A stretch of 64,000 nt of DNA from Heterotrichella gracilis. Lineage: Eukaryota; Sar; Xanthophyceae; Tribonematales; Xanthonemataceae. Below, piece after piece: positions 1-8,742 of the stretch (position 1 is the first letter of the stretch; each line of letters starts with the position of its first letter). The stretch lies in assembly GCA_032358255.1 (NCBI GenBank), contig JAULBX010025053.1, positions 1-64,000 of the forward strand, written 5' to 3'. The notes below the pieces were generated by a model. The model made no database searches. It saw only the letters and a list, made by a program, of their open reading frames with translations, and was not told the DNA's origin. The position numbers were made by a program, and so were the translations under genes.

Positions 1-1382
1 GTCGTATCAAGGTGCAGCTCCCTCAGTAACTGAACAAGCTTGGGATCAGCACCTCTCAATTCTAACACCTTCCACGCTGTGTCCCTATCTACCGAGTCAT
101 AGGCTTTGGTAAGGTCCACAAACCCTAGGAAGACAGGAACGTTCTCCTCCCAGGCACTATCCAAAAGCCTCCTAAGTGTGAAAAGGGCATCAGCGGTGCC
201 CCTATTGGGCCTAAACCCGCACTGCGGTTCAATTAACTGTCCCTCTATCCAGTCACTTAGCCTATCCAAAAGGATATAAGCAAAGGCTTTTCCTACAACA
301 CTAAGGAGACTAATTCCCCTGTAATTATCACACACTGAGCGGTCCTTTTTCTTGAACAGGGGCACTAGCACCGCCTGCTTCCACTCGGCAGGGACAACTC
401 CAGTAGCCCAGACCACCTCAAACACACGGTGGATCCAAACAAACATGCTATGACCCCCAGCCTTAAGTTGTTCGGCCACAATACCATCAACCCCCGCTGA
501 TTTATTATTTTTCAGTTTCTCAACAGCTGCCTTGACCTCCTCAAAAGTAAGTTCACAGTCAGTCACCAAAGGTACAGGCTCAGGCATAGAATCAAACACT
601 GACCTATCAATTTCCCTAGGGCAATTGAGCACTGTGCAAAAGTGCTGAGAGAACCGTTCCCTCCTATCACTGTCTGTGTAAACAAGGTCCCCATTACTGC
701 TGCGAAGCCCTGCCACTGCTGTGTAAGTGGGCTTATGAAAGGCCTTAACCCGCTGGTACAGCTCTCGCTGGTTACGCTGCTTGGCGGCTGCCTCCAGCAA
801 GTCAGCCTGCTCATTGACCCACCCCCGCTTGTCAGCCCGCAACCCCTTCTTGGCACGATTGACTGTGCGCCTATATGCCTGCCTCTCCTCCTCCCCTTTG
901 TCCTTCTGCCACAGCAGGAAGGCGTTCTGCTTGTCCTGGATGAGGTGGAGTGTTTCTTGACTTATCCAGGGCTTGCGGCGGACCTTCTGTGGCTGCAGCA
1001 GTGGTGCAGTGGCTTCCTGCACCCCTGCCTTCAGCTTCTCCCACTCCCAAGTGGAATCCCCAACCCCCCCCGACAGCCCGGCAAGTAGTGTCTCGGTCAT
1101 AGCAGCAAGCTGCTCCACTACCCCCTGCTGCTCCAGCATGTCCAACTGCACTCGAGGCGGCTTAGGCTGCCGCTTGATGTTGTCAAAGCGCAGCCTAACG
1201 TGGGCCACCACCAAGTAGTGGTCAGACTCCAGCTCTACCCCCCTGAACACCCTGCTGTCCAGTATAGATGGCAGGAAGCCCTGACTGACGATGATGTAGT
1301 CAATCTGGTTGATGGTTTTGCCATCAGGGGACCTCCAGGTGCGAAGGTGTATGTCCTTGTGCTGGAACATAATGGGACCTCG
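1..1382 (-). CDS. LINE endonuclease (C-terminal part) and reverse transcriptase, partial
   Basis: One reading frame is free of stops from 1382 down to the window edge, about 460 codons. The upstream part (about 1200-1370) has the end of an exonuclease-endonuclease-phosphatase fold, including RTWRSPDG, INQIDYI and the terminal SDHYLV motif. Positions 1-560 encode reverse-transcriptase fingers and palm: NNKSAGVDGI, VPLFKKKD, DNYRGISLLS, QCGFRPNRGT and motif A FVDLTKAYDSVDR. The catalytic YxDD box would lie beyond the left edge. An open frame this long suggests recent insertion, although the copy lacks its 5' part and is probably not autonomous. No start codon is claimed. Confidence 0.92.
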
Positions 1383-1395
1383 TTACACAAAGGTG
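1..1395 (-). mobile_element. 5'-truncated non-LTR retrotransposon (LINE), running off the left edge
   Basis: Read on the minus strand, the stretch carries the tail of an APE-type endonuclease followed by a non-LTR reverse transcriptase, the usual order in LINEs. Similarity to an endonuclease stops near 1370-1385, where an in-frame TAA (1383-1385) appears, so the copy is 5'-truncated, as is common after target-primed reverse transcription. The 3' end and any target-site duplication lie left of the window. The element has the same orientation as the host gene at 1752-4424 and sits where that gene's last exon would be expected. Confidence 0.9.
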
Positions 1396-1751
1396 GCATG
1401 CGCTTACACGCCCTCATCTGCACCATTTGTGTACATTTGTATCCATTGCACAGCGCCTGCATGTATGGCGGCACCACCGTGCACTTTCTATTCCTTTCCT
1501 CCGTCTTCCTTTCAGTAAGCGCACATGGATCCAAGTACATGCCTTGTGCACGTACAAGGCACGGTCGATGCCAGCTGGCCACGCCACATGGCCATGTGGG
1601 GTGAACGGGCCCTTGAATAGTTGGGGGATGAGGTATGACATGCCCTTCACTCAAGGGTCCCCTTCACCCCTTCACACATTGGACAAGGGCCACAGCTTGT
1701 TTGTGACTGGCGCGGCCAGCCCTTTAGGGTTTTGAGGGAGCGAGGCCTTAC
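1396..1751. other. Unassigned DNA between LINE and last recognised VLRF1 exon
   Basis: Follows a donor-like site (GTAAGGCC, minus strand, just below 1752), so it should be intron of the VLRF1-type gene. I searched the minus strand for the missing C-terminal exon and saw none that resembles the family. Confidence 0.4.
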
Positions 1752-4424
1752 CCTACTGGCAGTTGGCGCCACCTGGGGTCTTCCCTGGCCACAGGTGGGG
1801 CAGGCTTTGTGCAACCATACAGCGCGTTCCATGGCCTGATGTTGGTGCTGTTGCGGTACAGCTGATGGCACACGCTGATGTCATCCTGCCTGTAGCATGA
1901 AAAGAGGGGGGTGGCGGTGTCAGACTCAAAAACGCCAAACCCTCAACCCTGAAGTGTAGCCAATGCAGCCGCTGATGCCATCCCGCGTGCGGCACGAATG
2001 AGGAGCAGCTCAACCACCAGACCCTATACCCTGCACTGCAGCCAATACACTAATGTACCCTGCACTGCAGCCAATAACATGTACATTCTGGTTGGTTGGT
2101 CAGGTGCAGCTGACAGCAAATGCCAATGCCATCCTGCTCGTGGCATGCAATGGGGCACAGGTGTCAACGCCAAACACACAGGACAGTGTTGGTACACATA
2201 TATCAGCACCACGCACCACTCACACAGCTTCTCTGCTGCCCGTTGGAACAAGCGCAGGGTCTCCTTGGCACGCAGGCCGCCGCCCACGCTGTGCGCACCT
2301 GCAAGGATTGGGGGTTGGCGCATGAAGGCATGAAGGGGACTGGCAGGCGTACAATTGGTACATGTCGGGAACAGAGCAGATTGCACGAGCCAAGGGTTGT
2401 TCAAAGATCCCTCCGGTGGCACAGAATCTGTCTAGACCACCCCACCGCACTTGAGCACCCCACACCGCATTGCAATCAAAACCCTGACCTTTCCCCATCC
2501 CCCCCCTGCCCCACGCACCTCCCCCCCTCCGCTCGTGGCTCATCTGCGCCTTGCCCTGGCTGCGCCGCACAGTGTAGCCGGTCAAGATCTGCAGCGGGGG
2601 CGGGGGTGAGTAGCGCAGCCCTAGGGCAAAGCAATCAGGGTTGTTGTTGTCCGCGAGATTAGACCTCCCACCATCATATGTGCCAGCAGGCAAGCCTGGA
2701 AGGCCCAGGTTTGTTCCAAACCTCGCTGACAACAAGGTGAAAGATTTGTCTGTAAAAAATAGCATGGCACCAAATAATACAATGCTCCTGCTGAAAACGA
2801 GCATGACCCCATGTACTGCCACACAATTTATTTATCCAGCAGAAGATTTTCAAAAGCGCAAGGTTCCAAGGATATGGCACCACCGGCCCTGCCCCCACCT
2901 TGTGCCTCTCCAGCCTTCCCTCCCGCCACACCCCCATGGCTGCGGTGTCGGCTGTCAGCAGGACTACTAGCTGGCTGCCACAGGCCTGGAGCACTCCTGG
3001 GGGCCACATGGAGGTGTGGGTGAGAGCGGGGGCATGTTGATCGACAGGAGGGGAATATATGTATACACAAGGGGAACATGACGTCGAGATCCAGGGAGGT
3101 GGTCACATGAGGGGGGCATGTCGATCCACAGGAGACACTCGCGCATGGCGCAAGTATTCTCGTACCAAGGGTAATAAGATAATAATAGTCCTATTATTAT
3201 CTTATTACCCTTGCTCATACTGGCTGCATGCCGGATTTGAAGGGCAGCGCAGCCAGGAAGGGAGTCATAGTCCAATACAGTATAATGTACCACTGGTCAC
3301 TGCGGCTTGCATGCATGATGTGAAGCGTAGTAGAAGGCCCACCAGCACTGCTATGATTACGTTGCGGGGAGCCAAGTGACACAAAATCCTAAACCCTTTC
3401 ACATACCTTGTTTGGGGTCATTTGATGCAGCACCCATGTGGCCCTCCAGCCAATCCAGGTATAGATGCAGCGGGTGGAGGGGAGCAGCGGAGGGGGTAAT
3501 CAGAGGGCTCGGTGGCGGGGTGAGGATGGGAGGCAGATGAACCCGAATCTGCACCTCCCCTGCGAGGAAAGCATGAAATACTAGAATATAGGGCAAAAAC
3601 AGCAAACATATTATATGCAGTGGCACTGCCCCACCATATCCTTTGAAGAAGATAGCACCCATGGGTAATGAGAATAAACGGTAAGAATGGGCACGACACA
3701 TTACATTTGGGCATTACACGGATGGGCATTGACATAACGTGTGAGAGCCAACTGTGCCCTAATGACACAACACGCGCATTCATGCGGCAGCAACCTTCAC
3801 CATCCCACGGGTATAGTATTTCGCATGAGTAGGACATTATAATTGATGAATGAACTCTTCAGGAGTGGCTGACAAACCCCCACAAACGCGTACCCCACTC
3901 GTCCTCCCAGGCATTTCCATGTTGTGCGAAACAAGGCTGAAGGCATCTCAACTGCAGGTACCTGTGTCTGTACATCGCCCCGCTAAGCTCCCCGTTGCAT
4001 TCACACTGTGATAGCTCCATGTCAGGTGGGGGTGCTGCTTATGCAACCGCTGCAGCACGCGCTTGGTCTGTCCCCACTGGAAGCGCATTGCGCTCCCGGG
4101 GATCAGCTCCACCTCACTGCTGCTTCCTGGGATCTTGAATGCGGTGTCTAGGGTCTGGAAAAGGGTGTCTGTGGGCGGCTGAATGTCAAGGCTGTAGGGT
4201 TCACTAAGGGTTTCGCCTGGCGGGCTGGAGGGTACTGTGGAGGGCTCTGCTGTGAGGGCGACCAGTGGTAGGTCTACGGGAAGGGTACTGGAGGGGAGTC
4301 GTTGATCCAGCGGTGGTTCAAGTGAGAGGGAGGGCATGGGTTGGTCCGGTGGCTGGCAGGGCAAGGGGTTGGCTTCTAGCCAGGCAGCAATTGCATCTTG
4401 GGAGCTGGCACGCGGCGGGCATGC
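1752..4424 (-). CDS. Vms1-like release factor (VLRF1) domain protein, both ends unresolved
   Basis: Minus-strand exons with matching phases: 3962-4424, 3407-3559, 2899-2996, 2519-2588, 2224-2298, and a last exon from about 1752 to 1880. The protein reads through GVWREGRLERHK, GYTVRRSQGKAQ, SVGGGLRAKETLRLF and PPVAREDPRWRQLPV. The YTVRRxQGxxQ block with its Gln, then a glycine-rich S-x-GG-x-LR helix, is the hallmark of the VLRF1 domain of Vms1/ANKZF1, which cleaves peptidyl-tRNA on stalled large ribosomal subunits; that role here is inferred. Start exons (above 4424) and the C-terminal exon are not found. The join into the last exon is out of phase with the best donor at 2224, so an extra small exon or another acceptor is likely. 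A decayed series of copies of this acceptor lies at about 1850-2160. Confidence 0.7.
1850..2160. repeat. Degenerate tandem copies of a splice-acceptor region
   Basis: On the minus strand the string around GCAGGATGACATCAGC at the start of the last VLRF1-gene exon recurs, decayed, near 1975-1995 (GCGGGATGGCATCAGC) and 2115-2145 (GAGCAGGATGGCATTGGC). Between them a 20-bp unit, taccctgcactgcagccaat, occurs twice (about 2029-2075, + strand). Confidence 0.6.
3166..3213. repeat. Perfect 23-bp inverted repeat, 2-nt loop
   Basis: Arm 3166-3188 is the exact reverse complement of 3191-3213 with only TC between. It lies in the intron between VLRF1-gene exons 3407-3559 and 2899-2996. The arms are AT-rich (TAATAAGATAATAATAG core). 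Confidence 0.95.
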
Positions 4425-5851
4425 CTGCAGTGGGTGTTGGAAGAATAAAGGCCCTGATGAAAATATCGGTAAGGTTGTGCCATATCGCTACGGTTGAAAG
4501 CCACATTACAGGTCACCAGAGTGTATGCACGCATAACGTAGCTTGCATGCATTCATACAGCAGCATTACTGGCACAAGCCCACTCCTTGCCGTATAGACA
4601 CACCCAATGAAATGAAAAATACTGCACTAGCGGCAGCAAAAACGAACATTGGCAGGCTAACAGCAGCATGAGGGACCCGATGGTGCATTTCCAACTGCTG
4701 TGGCTGGCAGGGGCAAGTACCAAGCCACATGCATGCGCACCCGTATGTTCAGCGCCCTCCGAACAAACTTTCTACCTCCAGGAATGTAGCAGTGGGTGGC
4801 TGCGACGTGATTGCCGCCCAACCTGATCCGCATTCTGATCCTACTTAGCTGTCCCTAAAACGCATGCGCACAGGCGTACGGGTGGTTGCTGCTTTGACCT
4901 GCTTACTGAAGGATGGTGGACCTCGAGGGTCAGTTCAAAAGACTTGAATATACCCACCAAGGCCAGGTTTGACTTACGGTATATTGAACTTCCCCACTCT
5001 GTCAACCTGTGTTAAGTCAAACCCTACTAGGGTTTTGAGAGAGGGTTCGGACCCTCGCTGCCACAAGTGCATCCATGTTGGGGTGGCCAAGGCGGGTCTC
5101 ATTCTTCCACCACCTCATTCTTCCACCACCATTCTGCAGAATTGAATGAAAATAACTACGCTATACAGTGAAGTCCTCGGGTTCACATGTCCAGGGGTAG
5201 GACCCGGTCACGGCAGGCTTGTCGGTCATAATATCCCACCACGCTGCAACGGCCCTTCAAAAATCTGTTGCATGCTGCCGCCGCGCACGTATTGGTGGTT
5301 TGCAGTGAATCAACGAACCCTGTTGGCTGCTACTTGTGGATCACACACTGTTTGAACCGTAATCTAGGCGAAGTGTGTCAAATCCAGCGCTGCAGCAACA
5401 ACCCACCCCAAGAGACTTCCAACCCCAAGCTGCCAAGGGCTCAAGGTGCTTGTCGCCATCCAAAGCTGGTTGGACTGGGCGTGGTCAGAGTCACAACCCT
5501 AAGTGTCCTACCCCTCACCCAACTGCCCTGTGTTGTTGCTACCGCCTGCCCAGCATGGCCCCTACCCACAGCCCACAGGGTGCACGCCAATGCTAATGCT
5601 ACTGATAGTGCTAGCTGTCATCTTTGGGCGGGCGTTGACAACCAACCCTCTGATCATGAAGGCAGTGGAGGCCGGTCATCGCAACCCGCTGTCTGCTGCG
5701 CTTAGCTGTCCTTTTTGGCTTGCGCGGTGTGGGGTTCCGGTTTGGGCTTGAACAGTGTCAGGTTCCATATCAGGAATACTGACATGAACGCCCTGCGTAT
5801 GAACCAAGCGGAACGTTAATGAAAGCAGTGGAGTTCCAACCCCAAAACTAG
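4425..5851. other. Unassigned; probably 5' exons and promoter of the VLRF1-type gene
   Basis: Between an acceptor at 4424/4425 (minus strand) and the TMEM14 stop. At least one upstream exon of the minus-strand gene must be here, but I could not choose it. Open frames are short and without family resemblance. The + strand has a short hydrophobic frame at about 5590-5705 that I do not call. Confidence 0.5.
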
Positions 5852-6587
5852 CTACACCATAGAACTTCCCCTGCACCAACCACCACATGGATTCCATGGA
5901 AGCAGTGTGCGTTGCAAGGGGCAGACGTGCACGTCTTACTTACCCAATAGCCGTCACCAGTCCTGCTGGCATAAACTTGTGGGTCTCATGATAGTGGTTG
6001 TACATCAACCCTGTAATCACCAGTGTATTGGCTGCAATGGGCAAGACAAGCAAGGTGTCAAGCACAAGCACCAGCAGGCAGCAAAAAGAGTGAATATTTG
6101 ACACAACAGCCCAAAGTTTCTGCAGTTGAGCTACGGAGTCAAAGGGGTTCCAAATTAGGCTGGCAGGCAGAACCCACTGGGTGTGCTTACCTAGCGATAT
6201 GCCAGTTGCTGGTTTGCATAATGTGCCCTTGAGTTGATAGGTGTCAAGACTCCACTGCGAGCAACCACCTATGATTATGCCTGAAATCACTCCAGTAGCT
6301 GCACAGGAAACAACAGGTGTGTCAACTGCTGGGTGTGCACAAACGCATGCACGCCATAAGCAGTAAACCAAGTGCATACCTAGCGACACAGCGCTGCGCT
6401 TGAGGTAGAAACCCACAGCCCCTCCAATAGCAAGCAGTGCCTGCAACCACAAGTCACAAGGATTGGAAGGTATGGGGTGATGCGCTGTTGGCATGCCAAT
6501 GCATGCACTGGTGGGGTTGCATGCATGTTGGCAAGTCGAGTTCCGGCCACTCACCGCGAACGGGAAGGTCAGGCAGAAATCATACAT
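5852..6587 (-). CDS. TMEM14 family small membrane protein
   Basis: Five minus-strand exons join in phase: 6555-6587, 6380-6440, 6191-6298, 5944-6031 and 5852-5870, giving 102 residues. The start MYDFCLTFPFA, the glycine-rich second segment (ALLAIGGAVGFYLKRS), the GVISGIIIGG segment and the conserved KFMPAGLVTAIG match TMEM14/UPF0136 in order and spacing. Known members are three- to four-helix proteins of mitochondria, or of plastid envelope or ER in plants, where FAX proteins export fatty acids; which applies here cannot be told. The final exon is only 19 nt with its stop, leaving a tail shorter than in animal TMEM14C. Start codons of this gene and of the + strand gene at 7097 are 510 bp apart. 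Confidence 0.85.
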
Positions 6588-7096
6588 TGTTGCCTCTTTA
6601 TACATAAATACAGTCAAGGAAACGACTTCACGGCGCAAACAAGTGGGCCAGGAGTTGGGCGATGCACTACTTTGAGGCCTCGGAACAGCCACCAGCGGAC
6701 GTTGAACATGCGCAGGTTGGCAACGTGGGCTGTATAGTAAACGAAAGAACGATTAAAGTGTGTCGCTTTTATCAGCTGTTATGCAAGATTTTCCTCCCGA
6801 GTCCTCTAATATAGGCCTCCGCAGCAAAGATAGCAGTGTGGGACTGCCAATGAAGTTTGGTGCCAGAAGGTATTGTACCACCAGCGATAAAGAACTAACT
6901 AGAGTGCAGCCATTGCACGTTCTTCATACCGGAAGACAACTGCTTGCACTCCCGGTTGCACGCTTAAAACCCCCTAGGGCAACGAATCACGTGCCCGCAT
7001 GCGAACTAATCCTCACAGTTCAGATCCCTCGCTCACGACCTCCACTTCGGACAAGTTTACTGTATTCTGCGACTTTCGTTGCTTCAACAAGCCATC
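6588..7096. promoter_or_regulatory. Divergent intergenic region between TMEM14 and the 7097 gene
   Basis: Contains the upstream regions of two head-to-head genes. No TATA element or other motif is clear to me; the assignment rests on gene geometry alone. Confidence 0.45.
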
Positions 7097-8047
7097 ATGG
7101 CAAAGAAGCAGGCAGCAAAAGAGGCCAGCTCGTCCACCAAACAAGTGGTGGGCAGTACAGCCCCGACTGCCACCGCAAAGCCAGTTCCTAAATGGCTCGA
7201 CTCCAAAGTCATCCCTTCGTTTAGAAGGCTGTTGCCCAGGAAGACGCTGATCGCAACCAGCCTCTTGGCTTTCTCTCTAGCCAGTGCCGGAGCAGCATGG
7301 CCTTTCTTTGCGTACGTAGTGACCTTGATGAGGGAGCCGGTTCACAATGCATGTTTGCCTGGGTTGTGTGTACGCTCGTGTTTGCTTAAACGCCCAGCTT
7401 TGCTGACAGACAGCTGATCCGCAGGCGTTTGGAAACGAGCTGGCAGTCGCCTCTTCTGCAGTAAGTCTTGAGAACGATCTTGAGAGATTTTGGTGTAGCT
7501 TGATTGCCCTTGTTGCTGGCCTGCAACCCTGTGGAGCTGACCAATAGATCTTCTTGTGCTGCAGGATGGTGCAGCTGTACGCCATCACTTTTGTGATTGC
7601 GGTGGCAGTGGTGAGTAGTACTACTGTTTTTGGCAACCTTTGTCTTCTATTGACCCCAGGCTTGCTCACCTGTACCCTCCACAACGCAGGGTTACTCACC
7701 TTCAGTGACAAGGCTTGTGATTGGGACAGCAAAGTCCATACCCACCAATACAGGGCTGGGCCTGATCTTGGTAAGTGTGCTGCTGGAATAGTGGGCTTGT
7801 GCTGCAATATGCGCAGCCATAAAGACACACTCACAGCTGGCAACCTGCTGTGCAAGCTTGCCAATAGGATAGTCTGCCCAATACCCACTGTTTAAATCCC
7901 TGCACAGAATAACACACTGCTTGGTGTGCGCTGTTGCAGGTACCAGTATGGGTGTACTTTGGGCTGGGGGGACCCAATGGAATGTTGACAGTCTTGTCCT
8001 TGATTCTGGCGGTGGTCTTCGCCCGTGACTGGACCAAGTACCTGTGA
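7097..8047 (+). CDS. Small membrane protein, family not recognised
   Basis: Four exons join in phase: 7097-7311 (donor GTACGT), 7425-7460, 7565-7610, 7940-8047, giving 134 residues. The N-terminus is Lys/Ala/Ser-rich and polar (MAKKQAAKEASSSTK), then a basic stretch FRRLLPRK and three hydrophobic segments: about 50-70 (LIATSLLAFSLASAGAAWPFF), 86-103 (QLYAITFVIAVAVVPVWVYF) and 110-125 (MLTVLSLILAVVFARDW). It ends WTKYL. The ATG in MAKKQ was chosen because it begins the polar N-terminus. The clean phase of all joins and the continuous hydrophobic segments support a real gene. I do not recognise the family; an organelle or ER membrane location is possible. Confidence 0.7.
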
Positions 8048-8742
8048 TGGCTGCCTGCCTATGGAGGCCTTCAATTGATTTGCAGACATATGAGAGGGGT
8101 TAAGGTTTGGGGTCACAGTCATTTTATCTCCTAAATATTGGAGTTGGAAGACCTGCAAATATTGAGCACTCCACACCGCTGTCCTTTGGAGTTGGAGTTG
8201 TGTCGTACATTCTGTGACTTTCGCACAAGGAGGTGGATACCAATAGATTGGCAGAGGCCGTTATCACCAGCTCCTGCCAGAACACCACGCTGTCTCAAAT
8301 TTCAAGGGTGCTTGGATATTGGGTTTCTATCGATTCCACGCGCATGTGATTGACGCCATACGCCGTTGCGTTGATGAGGGCTGTCACGATGTGAAAGTTT
8401 ACCTGTAACCTCTGTCCCGCAACCAAGCCTGGATACCATCACAGGAAAGAAAAAGGGAAAACTGAAGGAAAAATGGGGACATGTAGGGTATGAATATTGA
8501 GGCATGTCACATGAAAAGAAGACGGGGGGAATTGCCCAGGGTGAGATACGGATAAGATAGAGGCGGGAGCGATTTTGGCAACTCTAGCCCCGGCCACAGA
8601 CGCAGCAGCCTTTGCCTTGCAGGCACAAAAGCTGTCCCAGCAGCATTCCCGTGCCACACCGCGTAATTGAACAGGACTTAGCCTCAGCTACGTGGGACAC
8701 TCGTTGGAACAGGGACTCTAGGCCGGGCAGGCCGCCAGAACT
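8048..8742. other. Intergenic, upstream of L15
   Basis: No coding exon, RNA gene or repeat recognised. It holds the 3' flank of the 7097 gene and the promoter side of the L15 gene. Confidence 0.6.

Noticed and set aside
2621-2824. Minus-strand frame rich in recognisable-looking words (FFTDKSFTLLSARFGTNLG) between VLRF1 exons
   Set aside because: Exons 2899-2996 and 2519-2588 join in phase and by family logic without it; no acceptor/donor pair includes it in frame.
5038-5056. tRNA T-arm-like hairpin gagggttcggaccctc
   Set aside because: Six-base loop, and no matching acceptor stem, D-arm or anticodon arm upstream.
5503-5751. + strand open frame with a hydrophobic start (MLMLLIVLAVIFG) and KAVEAGHRNP
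   Set aside because: No family resemblance, no supporting splice partners, and it overlaps the expected 5' region of a minus-strand gene.
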